Shown in pieces: positions 43,930 through 53,219 of a DNA stretch of 64,000 nt. Below the pieces are notes generated by a model. That model was given only the letters and a program-made list of their open reading frames with translations. It made no database searches and was not told the DNA's origin. This DNA is from Bacteroidota bacterium (GTDB lineage Bacteria > Bacteroidota > Bacteroidia > Bacteroidales > NBLH01). How positions within the stretch are numbered: the first letter of the stretch is position 1; every line of letters starts with the position of its first letter. The position numbers and the translations under genes were made by a program. Location: positions 50,170-114,169 of the forward strand of contig JANYKN010000155.1 of assembly GCA_025361565.1 (NCBI GenBank), written 5' to 3'.

Positions 43930-44114
43930 GAAAATTTGAATTTTTGATCTTAATACAAATTTCAATTATTTCTTTTCCAGCTTGAATATATCAAAAATCA
44001 TATTCAAATTCTTTACAAATTGATCTTGAAAACAAATCAAGCTCTATTTTCTTATAAGTCGCTCTGTAATGTTGAAAAAATAAAAACAAGTATTTTCACA
44101 TAAAGGGAAATACT

Positions 44115-44130
44115 TTTTGGTATATTCTTG
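44115..44130. promoter_or_regulatory. Second copy of the TTTTGGTATA motif
   Basis: TTTTGGTATATTCTTG, near-copy of 43402-43418, lies about 185 bp after the second XRE gene. A 30-codon frame follows it but is not supported. Confidence 0.3.
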
Positions 44131-44222
44131 ATTATTGGAGAACAGAATGATATGCTATTACCGCGAATTTCGACTTTTAATGACATTATCAGCTATATTT
44201 GAACAAAGCCTAAGCCATCCGT

Positions 44223-44909
44223 TTAAGCTCTTTTTTTGATAATCGAATAATTAATCCACCACTCAATTAAGCTAGGTTTTGGCAAGGCAAAGCGATTTAA
44301 ATCAATCGCAGCAAACTGATAACCTAAATCAGAAAAATGCTTAAGTGTTTTTGGTAATGCAAATTCTAAATTATCCCAGGCTTTTATAGAATCGTGGAAA
44401 ACAACAATTGACCCAGGTTTTGCATTATTGGTCACGTTTTTAAGACATTGCTCCTGACTTATTTTCTTATCATAATCCATACTCAACACATCCCACATAA
44501 TAACCTTATAATCATCCCTAATTGATTGATATTGTGTATTTCTTATTAATCCGTGTGGTGGCCTGAATAAGTTGGAATGAATATATTTTTCTGCCTTTTT
44601 TATATTTTGGGTATAAATATCAGGTTCGGTTTTCCATCCGTTTAAATGATTAAAAGTATGATTTCCAACTGAATGTCCATTTTCCAACAATTTATCATAC
44701 AAATAAGTGTATTTATTTACATTATCTCCTACACAAAAGAATGTAGCTTTTGCATCAAAATCCTTTAACACAGAAAGAATCCATGGAGTAGTTTCAGGGA
44801 TTGGTCCATCATCAAAAGTAAGATAAAGAATTTTTTCTTCCTCAGGGAGTCTCCAGATGAGGGAAGGAAAAGCTTTTGTCACTACCTTAGGCATTGAAGC
44901 TAAAATCAT
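44223..44909 (-). CDS. Polysaccharide deacetylase (NodB domain)
   Basis: 228 residues. The NodB motifs are present: ILYLTFDDGPIPETTPWIL (catalytic Asp and metal Asp), the metal His pair in GHSVGNHTFNHLNGW, LFRPPHGLIRNTQ, and GSIVVFHDSIKAWDN. It should remove acetyl groups from peptidoglycan, chitooligosaccharide or a surface glycan. No signal peptide is obvious, so it may act in the cytoplasm or be exported otherwise. Confidence 0.93.
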   Translation of the reverse strand: MILASMPKVVTKAFPSLIWRLPEEEKILYLTFDDGPIPETTPWILSVLKDFDAKATFFCVGDNVNKYTYLYDKLLENGHSVGNHTFNHLNGWKTEPDIYTQNIKKAEKYIHSNLFRPPHGLIRNTQYQSIRDDYKVIMWDVLSMDYDKKISQEQCLKNVTNNAKPGSIVVFHDSIKAWDNLEFALPKTLKHFSDLGYQFAAIDLNRFALPKPSLIEWWINYSIIKKRA

Positions 44910-45159
44910 GTTATTTTTTATAGGTTATAATGCATGTTACTTAGTTATGATGAAATCAAAACCAAATTGGTTGCTTCAACTATAAAATTAATTATAAATC
45001 AACTTTTTAAGTTTATTTTTAACTAATTGCATTAATTACGGTTAAATATTTTATTCATAATTGTTTATGATAATAATTTCAGGAAAGGATTGGTCAGGGT
45101 TATTGATTTTTGCAAAAGCTTCTGGCCAATATTTATTAGACTTAGGATTAGGGAATAGA

Positions 45160-45204
45160 CTAAAACTAAAAAACTTTCAATAGGATTGAGCCCTATTGAA
45201 AGTT
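45160..45204 (-). terminator. Terminator of truB-queA
   Basis: AACTTTCAATAGG (45172-45184) pairs perfectly with CCTATTGAAAGTT (45192-45204) around a 7-nt loop. On the minus strand it is followed by T-rich sequence. It lies 30 bp after the queA stop. The rest of the 324-bp gap to 44910 shows nothing else. Confidence 0.85.
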
Positions 45205-45233
45205 ACTATTAAAATACATTTTTTGACAAACGG

Positions 45234-46283
45234 CTAAAGTATTAACATTGCATCACCATAAGTGCCAAACTTATATTTCTCTTTAATTGCGACATCATAA
45301 GCATCAAAAAGGAAATCATATCCTGCAAATGCAGCAACCGTCATTACCAAAGTTGTTAGAGGTAAATGAAAATTTGTAATCATACTGGTTGGTACACTGA
45401 AATCATATGGAGGGAAAATAAATTTATTTGTCCAACCTTCAAAAGGTTTCAGCTCACCATTTGTCGAAACTGAACTTTCAATAGTTCGAATTACTGTAGT
45501 TCCCACTGCACAAATCTGCCTGCGATGCATACGTGCATTATTCACAATATCAACAGCTTTTTGGGTAATCATGATTTCCTCAGAATCCATTTTATGTTTA
45601 GTAAGATCCTCAACATCAACACCTCTAAAGTTACCCAATCCTGCATGAAGTGTCACAAATGCAAACTCAACGCCCTTAATTTCCAGTCTTTTTAACAGTT
45701 GCTTGCTAAAATGCAAACCAGCGGTTGGCGCAGCAACTGCACCAATATGTTTTGCGAAAATGGTTTGATACCTTTCACTATCATCAGCTTCAACTTTACG
45801 TTCAATGAATTTGGGCAAAGGTGTTTCGCCCAAATTATATAGAACTTCCTTAAATTCATCGTAAGGTCCATCATATAAAAATCTAAGGGTACGCCCCCTG
45901 GATGTTGTATTATCAATTACTTCAGCAACGAGTAAATCATCGTCGCCAAAATATAATTTATTACCGATTCTTATTTTCCGTGCAGGATCAACAAGAACAT
46001 CCCAAAGCCGTTGTTCCTTATTTAGTTCTCTTAAAAGAAAAACTTCAATTTTTGCACCCGTTTTTTCCTTGTTGCCATATAAACGTGCAGGAAAAACTTT
46101 GGTGTCGTTGAAAACAAAAACATCTTTATCGGAATAATATTCTAAAATATCCTTAAAGACTTTATGCTCAATTGATTTTGTTGCACGGTTAATCACCAGC
46201 AACCGAGATTCGTCTCTTTCTTTAGCTGGATATTTGGCTATCAAATCTTTAGGTAAATCAAATCGGAATCTTGAAAGCTTCAT
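45234..46283 (-). CDS. queA: S-adenosylmethionine:tRNA ribosyltransferase-isomerase
   Basis: 349 residues. Start [20 protein letters not shown] with [10 protein letters not shown] is diagnostic; [32 protein letters not shown] and [16 protein letters not shown] follow. It builds epoxyqueuosine on tRNA wobble positions. Only 32 bp separate it from truB, with a shared terminator downstream. Confidence 0.97.
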   Translation of the reverse strand: MKLSRFRFDLPKDLIAKYPAKERDESRLLVINRATKSIEHKVFKDILEYYSDKDVFVFNDTKVFPARLYGNKEKTGAKIEVFLLRELNKEQRLWDVLVDPARKIRIGNKLYFGDDDLLVAEVIDNTTSRGRTLRFLYDGPYDEFKEVLYNLGETPLPKFIERKVEADDSERYQTIFAKHIGAVAAPTAGLHFSKQLLKRLEIKGVEFAFVTLHAGLGNFRGVDVEDLTKHKMDSEEIMITQKAVDIVNNARMHRRQICAVGTTVIRTIESSVSTNGELKPFEGWTNKFIFPPYDFSVPTSMITNFHLPLTTLVMTVAAFAGYDFLFDAYDVAIKEKYKFGTYGDAMLIL

Positions 46284-46315
46284 GTATTCTATTATTAAAT
46301 TTTAGTAAACTTATA

Positions 46316-47035
46316 TTATGATGCTATTTGCGCCAAGCTGTCATTTAGAATAAAATCTTCAATTTTCATAGCCTTTTCAATAAGAAAATCACCGTTTTTG
46401 GTCCTTCGCAAATTTGCTAAATAGGCTCCTGAATTTAAGGCTAATCCTATATCTTTTGCCAGCGAACGGATGTATGTTCCTTTACTGCACTTTATTCTAA
46501 TTGTAAGCAGAGTATTTTCATAAGACAGAAATTCAATTTCCTGAATTGTAACAACTGCAGGTTTCATTTCAACTTCAATGCCTTTGTGTGCCTTTTTATA
46601 TGCCCTTTGTCCATCAACCCATTTGGCAGAATAACTTGGTGGAATCTGTTCCTGTACTCCTAAAAATCCATTCAACACTTTAATTATAAGCTCCTTATTT
46701 ATGTGCCCGGTTTCAAAAGAATGATCTACACTGGTTTCCAAATCAAAGGAAGGGGTTGTTGCACCTAAAAATAATTCGGCTATATATTCTTTTTCGCTAG
46801 CCTGAAATTTTTCAATTTGTTTGGTTTTTTTTCCGGTACAAATTATCAATAACCCTGTTGCTAAAGGATCAAGAGTGCCGGCGTGGCCGACTTTAATTTT
46901 TTGTTTTCCGAGGTGTTTGCTTATTACAGACCTTACTTTCCTTACCAGATCAAAAGATGTCCATCTATAAGGTTTATCAAATAATAACACTTCTCCTTCA
47001 ATAAAATTTAAATCTGAAAGAGGATTATTTATCAT
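46316..47035 (-). CDS. truB: tRNA pseudouridine55 synthase
   Basis: 239 residues. Motif with the catalytic Asp: KVGHAGTLDPLATGLLIICTG; also KEYIAELFLGATTPSFD and GTYIRSLAKDIG. It makes pseudouridine 55 in the T loop of tRNA. A -7 box (47112-47119) lies 77 bp upstream, in a gap where uppP is often found in related genomes. Confidence 0.97.
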   Translation of the reverse strand: MINNPLSDLNFIEGEVLLFDKPYRWTSFDLVRKVRSVISKHLGKQKIKVGHAGTLDPLATGLLIICTGKKTKQIEKFQASEKEYIAELFLGATTPSFDLETSVDHSFETGHINKELIIKVLNGFLGVQEQIPPSYSAKWVDGQRAYKKAHKGIEVEMKPAVVTIQEIEFLSYENTLLTIRIKCSKGTYIRSLAKDIGLALNSGAYLANLRRTKNGDFLIEKAMKIEDFILNDSLAQIAS

Positions 47036-47111
47036 AAAATGTAAGCAGAGTTTGAGAAATTATAATGTAGCTTAAAAAATTAAGGAAACATTTTCCCTAA
47101 ATTTTAGCCTG

Positions 47112-47119
47112 CAAAGATA
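47112..47119 (-). promoter_or_regulatory. -7 box for truB-queA
   Basis: TATCTTTG followed by CAGG on the minus strand, an exact TAnnTTTG match. No good -33 box was seen, but the local sequence is typical of Bacteroidota promoters. Confidence 0.55.
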
Positions 47120-47389
47120 ACAATTTAATATGAATTGATAAAATAAATTTAGCAGCATTTATTTTTTTGATGCAAAAATCATTTGTATTTGGACATTTAT
47201 TTCAAAAAATAAAAAATATTACATTGATTATCTGCACTATAAGGAATTGCTTTTTTTGATTCTAAATCTGGAATTTTAATTACTAAATCGGTAATACCCC
47301 ATTCAAATAAAAAATAAATTATTTATTTGAATGGAGTTAACTCGTAAATATCATTGTAATAACTGAATTACAATAAGAAATAATATAAT
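47120..47389. other. Gap between DUF3098 and truB with a 13-bp hairpin
   Basis: CCATTCAAATAAA (47299-47311) pairs with TTTATTTGAATGG (47322-47334), a stem likely to end the ftsX-DUF3098 transcript although the T-run is poor. No gene remnant recognisable as undecaprenyl-diphosphatase was found. Confidence 0.5.
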
Positions 47390-47638
47390 TTATTCTTTTG
47401 GTTTTTTCATAATGGCCCAAATTTCAAAAAAGAAACCAAATAGCACAACTATTGGTGCTAAAACAATTCTCCTAAAACTGAATAATTCGTTGGCATTAAA
47501 CACTTTTGGATCATCGGAACCACCCCCAACCATCAATAAAAACCCAATTATTATAATTACAAATCCGATGGCTAGATAGAGATAATTCTCTTTTCCAAGG
47601 GCAAAATTTGCTTTATCGTCGACTTCTTTATTTACCAT
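47390..47638 (-). CDS. DUF3098 small membrane protein
   Basis: 82 residues with two membrane helices: YLYLAIGFVIIIIGFLLMVGG, a short loop with DDPKVFNANELFSFRRI, and APIVVLFGFFFEIWAIM. This pattern, next to ftsX, identifies the DUF3098 family of Bacteroidota. Role unknown, presumably linked to cell division or envelope. Confidence 0.9.
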   Translation of the reverse strand: MVNKEVDDKANFALGKENYLYLAIGFVIIIIGFLLMVGGGSDDPKVFNANELFSFRRIVLAPIVVLFGFFFEIWAIMKKPKE

Positions 47639-47764
47639 TTTATTTTTTTTAGACCCACAAAAATAGTAAGATTTTTAAAAAGTTGTCATTCTTTGTGAAT
47701 TTTGATTAAAACATTTGAATTTTTAAAAGTTCCAATCTATAACTTTCATCTTAAGGTAACTATT

Positions 47765-48634
47765 TTAATAATAAAGCTGATTTGTGTTTAATCTTAAAAA
47801 GCGGTTGACTGCAAAAAATGTAGAAACTGCAGATAATCCAACACCTAAAACTAACATGATTGAAAAGATTAACAATTTATCTTGAATAATTATTATGTCG
47901 GCAAGGGCAGATTGAATGAAATAAATGGTAATAATCATAAATAAAATGGCAAACAATGAGCCTAAAGCACCAAAATAAGAGCTTCTGATAATAAAAGGTT
48001 TGCGGATAAAGGCTGATGTTGCTCCAACTAATTGCATGGTGTTTATAATAAACCGTTTAGAATAAAATGCGAGCCTAATTGTATTATTTATTAAAGCTAC
48101 AGCAATAACAATGAACAAGAGACTAAATATCAATAAAACTAAACTGATATTTTTAACATTATCATTAACTAAATCAACTTGCGATTTCTGGTAATAAATC
48201 TCTTTAACTAGTTTGTTTTTTTCAAGTTGGGCTTTAATTACCGCCAAACTATCTGTGTTGGCATAATCTGCTTTTAGCTTAACATCAAGTGAAGAAAGTA
48301 GTGGATTAAAACCTAAAAATCCTACAAAATCTTCACCCAATTCATCCCTCAATTGCTTTGCTGCTTCCTCTTTTGAAACATAAATTGTTTCGGTAACAAA
48401 TTTTGAAGCATCAAGTTCTTTTTGAAGACGTATTATGTCCATTTCATTTTCATCGGAAGTTAAAAAAACCGAAATGGCAATATTTTCTTTGGCATAATCA
48501 GATAGTCTTCGAGCGTTGATAACCATTAAAGCGATTAAGCCTAACATAAAGATAACCAACGCAATACTTATAGTTATGGATAGATATGAACCTGTTAATT
48601 GACTTTTTGAAACTGCTTGTGAACGATTAGCCAT
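47765..48634 (-). CDS. ftsX: Cell-division protein FtsX
   Basis: 289 residues. One N-terminal helix (YLSITISIALVIFMLGLIAL), an extracytoplasmic domain with ENIAISVFLTSDENEMDI and SPLL-like NPLLSSLDV, then three C-terminal helices around LALINNTIRLAFYSKRF-like VALINNTIRLAFYSKRFII. It works with FtsE, which is not in the window, to control peptidoglycan hydrolases at the septum. Confidence 0.94.
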   Translation of the reverse strand: MANRSQAVSKSQLTGSYLSITISIALVIFMLGLIALMVINARRLSDYAKENIAISVFLTSDENEMDIIRLQKELDASKFVTETIYVSKEEAAKQLRDELGEDFVGFLGFNPLLSSLDVKLKADYANTDSLAVIKAQLEKNKLVKEIYYQKSQVDLVNDNVKNISLVLLIFSLLFIVIAVALINNTIRLAFYSKRFIINTMQLVGATSAFIRKPFIIRSSYFGALGSLFAILFMIITIYFIQSALADIIIIQDKLLIFSIMLVLGVGLSAVSTFFAVNRFLRLNTNQLYY

Positions 48635-48841
48635 AATATTACAAAATTTGGGCTCTAATATACAAAGACTTATTGAAAGTTAAAAGTGTTTTACAAGAAG
48701 TATTGTAAAGATTGCATCCCAACTAGATTTCCGAGCCAGTTATAAGTTAAAAAATAAAAATCAAATAGCAATTGATGCAAAATATAGATTGACAATAAAC
48801 CAAAATTTACTAACTCAACTAATTAATATAATTTTATCTTT

Positions 48842-50341
48842 GTGCTTCAAAAAAAATTCACTTTGGGAATTATTCGCAAACAGGGTATACAAGGCAGCAT
48901 CTATTTATATATAGGTGTTTTTGTAGGATTTTTGACCTCATCGGTTTTCTTTACAAGTATCTTAACTCCTGAACAAGTTGGCTTAATTACAACCCTTATA
49001 TTATATTCAGCAGTATTTGCACAATTTTGGACATTAGGATTTAACAGTGTAATAATCAGAATGTTTTCATATTTTAGAAACAATGAAAACAAACACAACC
49101 ACTTCTTCTTTTTGGTTTTTGTTATTACTGTTATTGGAAGTGCTTTATCTATTTTATCTTATTATATATTAGAACCTTATATTATTAAAGTAAATGTTAA
49201 AAATGCGCCCTTATTTATTACATACATCAGATATATAATTCCACTGATCGTTTTTACGCTCATTTTTTATAATCTAGATGCATATTATACTGTTCTTTAT
49301 AAAACTGTAAGAGGAATATTTCTAAAAGAATTGTTTCAGCGGATTTTAATTTTAGTTGCCTTATATATATACGTTTTACGTTTCATAAATTTCGAAAACT
49401 TTGTGATAGGATATGTTATTGCAAACTGCTTACCTTCAGTAGTTCTTATCATTCTTCTCATTGTTGAAGGAGAGTTTGTTATAAAACCCAAATTAGAATT
49501 TATATCAAAAGATCTTTCAAAATCAATGATAAACGTTGGGTTATTTGGAATACTCACTACGTTGGTTGGCAGTGCTAATATCCAAATAGACAAGGCTATG
49601 GCAAGTTCGATGATGAGCCTTGATGCAACAGGAATATATGCTATTGTACTTACATTCCCTTTGTTAATAAAAGTACCATCAAGGGCAATTCTTAAAATTT
49701 CGTCGGCAATAATTGCAGATGCATGGAAAAGGAATGATCTAGAAGAAATAACTAAAATTTATAAAACAACAAGTATTAACCAATATATTATTGGCTTGCT
49801 GATTTTTATTGGTCTTTGGGCAAATATTGACAATATTTTCAAAATTTTAGGACCAGATTATTTGCCTGGAAAATATGTTATTGTACTGGTAGGTTTAGCA
49901 TTTATTTTTGAAATGGCAACAGGGGCTGTCAGTCAAATTATAGCTTATTCGTCACATTATAAGTATCTTACTTGGTTTACAGCACTCATGTTGGTAATGG
50001 TGTTTGTTTCAAATCTTATTTTTATCCCTATTCTGCAAATTACAGGTGTAGCTTTGGCATCGGCAATTACAACAATTATCTTCACTATAATTAAGGTGAT
50101 TTTTATCTATCGAAAATACAAAATACAACCTTTTAATATTAGATTTGTTTACTTATCAGGAATTGGACTGGCAATATTTTTATTATCCAGTCTAATGCCA
50201 GCAATGCACAATATGATTTTCGACATTATCATCAGAAGCGGTGCAATTACAATTTTGTATGTAATATTTCTAGTGTTATTTAAAATCTCGCCAGAAATAA
50301 ACAATCAAATTGCTGAATTGAGAGTTAAATATTTTAAGTAA
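48842..50341 (+). CDS. Polysaccharide flippase (oligosaccharide/lipid-linked transporter, Wzx/MurJ-like)
   Basis: 499 residues with about 12-14 membrane helices and the N-terminal RKQGIQGSIYLYIGVFVGFL typical of Bacteroidota polysaccharide export flippases. It probably moves lipid-linked glycans across the inner membrane. The GTG at 48842 overlaps a TATCTTTG promoter box (48835-48842); a TTG at 48863 would fit better with that promoter. Transcribed away from ftsX. Confidence 0.88.
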   Translation: MLQKKFTLGIIRKQGIQGSIYLYIGVFVGFLTSSVFFTSILTPEQVGLITTLILYSAVFAQFWTLGFNSVIIRMFSYFRNNENKHNHFFFLVFVITVIGSALSILSYYILEPYIIKVNVKNAPLFITYIRYIIPLIVFTLIFYNLDAYYTVLYKTVRGIFLKELFQRILILVALYIYVLRFINFENFVIGYVIANCLPSVVLIILLIVEGEFVIKPKLEFISKDLSKSMINVGLFGILTTLVGSANIQIDKAMASSMMSLDATGIYAIVLTFPLLIKVPSRAILKISSAIIADAWKRNDLEEITKIYKTTSINQYIIGLLIFIGLWANIDNIFKILGPDYLPGKYVIVLVGLAFIFEMATGAVSQIIAYSSHYKYLTWFTALMLVMVFVSNLIFIPILQITGVALASAITTIIFTIIKVIFIYRKYKIQPFNIRFVYLSGIGLAIFLLSSLMPAMHNMIFDIIIRSGAITILYVIFLVLFKISPEINNQIAELRVKYFK

Positions 50342-50366
50342 CAATACTTAAAATACAATTCTCCAC

Positions 50367-51005
50367 CTATATATCCAAACAATTGTTTGGCTTATAAAAA
50401 ACACTGGTCGAACTGCTGTATGCAATTGTTGGAGTTAAACCAATAAAATCGATTCTTTTAAAACCTTTATTTATCAGAAACTGAATACTTTCATTATATA
50501 AAGCGAGGTGAGTGTTATCAAACACAAAAACACCATCCTCAGATAATGCGTCTATAGATTGATAAACACAATTATTTCTATCTCTTCCATCGATAATAAT
50601 CATCTCAAATTTAGTTCCTCTGTTCAAGGCTGATTTTGCATATTCACCATTTGTATCAAGTTGTTTGAAAATAATTTCTGCATTTGAAGCCAGTTTCAGT
50701 TTAATTTGTTCAAACCAGCTTAAATCATGTTCAACTGCAACGATACTTTTAACTCTTTGAGCATACCAAACAGTTGAATTGCCAGATCCAAATTCAAAAA
50801 CATTTAAATTTTTATTGAGTCGAGGATCTATAAAATGTATAAAAGAATAAGTAAGCCATGGAATTGGATTACCTTCCCTATCAATTGACTGCATAGCATA
50901 AAATGATTTTCGCCAACCCAAATCGTCAAGAATTCCTTTATATGATAATTGCAGCCATGCAGCAATTCGCAGGTAGCGAAGTAGTTTCCAAATTATTTTT
51001 CTCAA
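50367..51005 (-). CDS. Class I SAM-dependent methyltransferase
   Basis: 212 residues. The AdoMet motif I is NVFEFGSGNSTVWYAQR, acidic motif II VAVEHDLSWFE, and post-I FEMIIIDGRDRNN. The fold matches small FkbM-like or carbohydrate/protein methyltransferases. Substrate unknown. Convergent with the flippase gene, 25 bp apart. Confidence 0.83.
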   Translation of the reverse strand: MRKIIWKLLRYLRIAAWLQLSYKGILDDLGWRKSFYAMQSIDREGNPIPWLTYSFIHFIDPRLNKNLNVFEFGSGNSTVWYAQRVKSIVAVEHDLSWFEQIKLKLASNAEIIFKQLDTNGEYAKSALNRGTKFEMIIIDGRDRNNCVYQSIDALSEDGVFVFDNTHLALYNESIQFLINKGFKRIDFIGLTPTIAYSSSTSVFYKPNNCLDI

Positions 51006-51380
51006 AGTATTTGTTTTAATTTATTAAAAATGAACAGTCTTATTAACAGTTTTGTTACAACTATTTTAACTATAAACAAATACAAAAGTCTAATTTTTTT
51101 TCGAATTGAAGTATAGAACGCAAATAATTTGAAAAATAAAAGTCAATACTTTGCACAATTAATTGAATAGATCCATTATAATACAATAAAGAAACAGACA
51201 AAATGAGAAGATAATCGGCAATTTAAAAAAACTGAATTAGATTTTAATTGCGAAACAAATTATATAAATAAATAGAATCATTATAAACTAGGCTTTAGAG
51301 TTAAAAATATTTAACTCCTTCTTTGGGCAAATAAAAATTTCATTACTTTTGCACCATTAAAAAATAAAAAAATTAAAATT
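51006..51380. other. Divergent intergenic region before the ferredoxin gene
   Basis: 375 bases, AT-rich. It contains the ferredoxin promoter (listed) near its right end and should hold the methyltransferase promoter. No further gene was seen. Confidence 0.5.
51322..51351 (+). promoter_or_regulatory. Promoter of the ferredoxin gene
   Basis: TTTG at 51322-51325 and TACTTTTG at 51344-51351 (TAnnTTTG) with an 18-bp spacer; start codon 29 bp further on. A strong match for the Bacteroidota consensus. Confidence 0.65.
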
Positions 51381-51551
51381 ATGGCTTTTATTATTGATAA
51401 AGAATTGTGCACTGCTTGTGGCGCTTGTATGGACGAATGTCCTACTGAGGCAATTTCAGAAGGTGATGTTTATTCAATTAATCCTAATGAATGTACAGAT
51501 TGTGGTGCTTGCGCTGATGTTTGTCCGGTTGAAGCTATTAGCCCAAACTAA
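51381..51551 (+). CDS. 2[4Fe-4S] ferredoxin
   Basis: 56 residues: MAFIIDKELCTACGACMDEC followed by the second cluster motif CTDCGACADVCPVEAI. Both CxxCxxCxxxCP cluster-binding motifs are complete. A small cytosolic low-potential electron carrier, a plausible partner of the bifurcating hydrogenase. It has its own promoter and terminator. The length of 56 residues matches clostridial-type ferredoxins. Confidence 0.97.
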   Translation: MAFIIDKELCTACGACMDECPTEAISEGDVYSINPNECTDCGACADVCPVEAISPN

Positions 51552-51574
51552 GATGCAAAAAATATCATTATAAG

Positions 51575-51600
51575 AAGCCCCTTTTTGGGGCTTTTTGTTT
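51575..51600 (+). terminator. Terminator of the ferredoxin gene
   Basis: AAGCCCC pairs with GGGGCTT around TTTTT, followed by TTTGTTT. 23 bp after the stop codon. Confidence 0.93.
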
Positions 51601-51698
51601 TATATCAAATAATCGGGTTAAAATTCTATAAAAGTTTGGCTATCATTAAAATTGCATATATTTTAGAATCCTGATTTTTTCATTAAAACTTATCGAAT

Positions 51699-53087
51699 AT
51701 GTTCAATAGAGATGTATATATCAACAGGCGCAATGCCTTAAAAAAATCCGTTTCATCAGGCATTGTTATATTACCTGGCAATTTAGAAACTCCGTATAAC
51801 TATCCTGCAAACACTTATCATTTTAAGCAAGACAGCAATTTTCTTTACTTTTTTGGTTTAAACATTCCCGGTTTATTTGGTATTATTGATATTGATACGG
51901 ATACGGAATACATTTTTGGAAACGATTTTGATTTGGATGACATCATTTGGATGGGACCACAACCAGCTTTAACCGAATTGGCATTAAAAGTTGGAGTTAA
52001 AATAACCGGTTCTTTAAAAGTATTGAATGAATTCTTGGGCAATTCAAAGGACAAAAATCAAAAAATACATATAGTTCCTCCATATAGAGGGGAAACAAAA
52101 ATACAACTCGCTGATTTATTTAATATAAAACATACTGAAGTAAACCGCTATATATCAACAGAATTAATTAAAGGAATTGTTGAATTACGTTCAATAAAAG
52201 AAGCAATTGAAATTGCAGAAATTGAAAAAGCTCTTGAAACAGCTTATTTGATGCACACCACAGCCATGAAAATGGCAAAACCAGGAACAGTTGAACAAGA
52301 AATTGCAGGTATAATTGAAGGGATTGCAATATCAGGAGGCGGCCCGGTTTCTTTTCCAGTGATACTAAGCATTAATGGTGAAACGCTGCACAATCACAAC
52401 CATAGTAATATTTTACAATCAGGCAGACTAATGGTAACCGATGCCGGATGCGAAACTTCGATGGGTTATTGCAGTGATATTACCAGAACAGTTCCAGTTG
52501 GCGGAAAGTTCAGTCAAATGCAAAAGGAGATTTATGAGATTGCACTGAATGCAAACATGGAAACAATTAAACATTGTAAACCAGGAATACTCTACAAAGA
52601 CATTCATTTGATGTCTGCTAAAGTTATTGCTAATGGATTAAAAGATCTTGGATTAATGAAAGGGGATATTGATTCGGCTGTTGAGGCAGGCGCTCATGCA
52701 TTGTTTTTTCCTCATGGATTGGGGCATATGCTTGGGCTTGATGTGCATGACATGGAAGGTTTAGGAGAAAATTTTGTTGGGTATGATGCTGAAATTAAAC
52801 GAAGTGAACAATTTGGACTAGCCTTTTTACGTTTAGGAAGAAAATTACAAAAGAATTTTGTAGTAACCGATGAACCGGGGATTTATTTCATCCCAACCTT
52901 AATTGATCAATGGAAAAAAGAAAACAAACACTCCAATTTCATAAACTACGATAAAATAGAACAATATAGAGATTTTGGTGGTATTAGAATTGAAGACGAC
53001 CTGTTAATTACTGATAATGGATGTAAAGTTTTAGGCAGAGCTATTCCGAAAACAGTAAATGAAATTGAACAAATCATGAATATTTAA
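51699..53087 (+). CDS. pepP: Xaa-Pro aminopeptidase (M24B)
   Basis: 462 residues. The N-terminal creatinase-like domain has FKQDSNFLYFFGLNIPG; the pita-bread domain shows the metal residues in MVTDAGCETSMGYCSDITRT (two Asp), FPHGLGHMLGLDVHDMEG (His), VVTDEPGIYF and GGIRIEDDLLI (Glu). It removes N-terminal residues before proline. Confidence 0.94.
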   Translation: MFNRDVYINRRNALKKSVSSGIVILPGNLETPYNYPANTYHFKQDSNFLYFFGLNIPGLFGIIDIDTDTEYIFGNDFDLDDIIWMGPQPALTELALKVGVKITGSLKVLNEFLGNSKDKNQKIHIVPPYRGETKIQLADLFNIKHTEVNRYISTELIKGIVELRSIKEAIEIAEIEKALETAYLMHTTAMKMAKPGTVEQEIAGIIEGIAISGGGPVSFPVILSINGETLHNHNHSNILQSGRLMVTDAGCETSMGYCSDITRTVPVGGKFSQMQKEIYEIALNANMETIKHCKPGILYKDIHLMSAKVIANGLKDLGLMKGDIDSAVEAGAHALFFPHGLGHMLGLDVHDMEGLGENFVGYDAEIKRSEQFGLAFLRLGRKLQKNFVVTDEPGIYFIPTLIDQWKKENKHSNFINYDKIEQYRDFGGIRIEDDLLITDNGCKVLGRAIPKTVNEIEQIMNI

Positions 53088-53219
53088 CTTCTATTGAAAT
53101 TAAATACTAAATAACTGTAGTTTGGTGTCATACTTGATTTCTGATTTATGTTTTTTAATTCGGCTATTATCTCAAAACACTGATATCTAGCTAAATATTT
53201 AAATTTATTTACAAGCATT

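Noticed and set aside
44151..44243. 30-codon plus-strand frame after the second TTTTGGTATA motif
   Set aside because: Too short, no family likeness, overlaps the end of the deacetylase gene.
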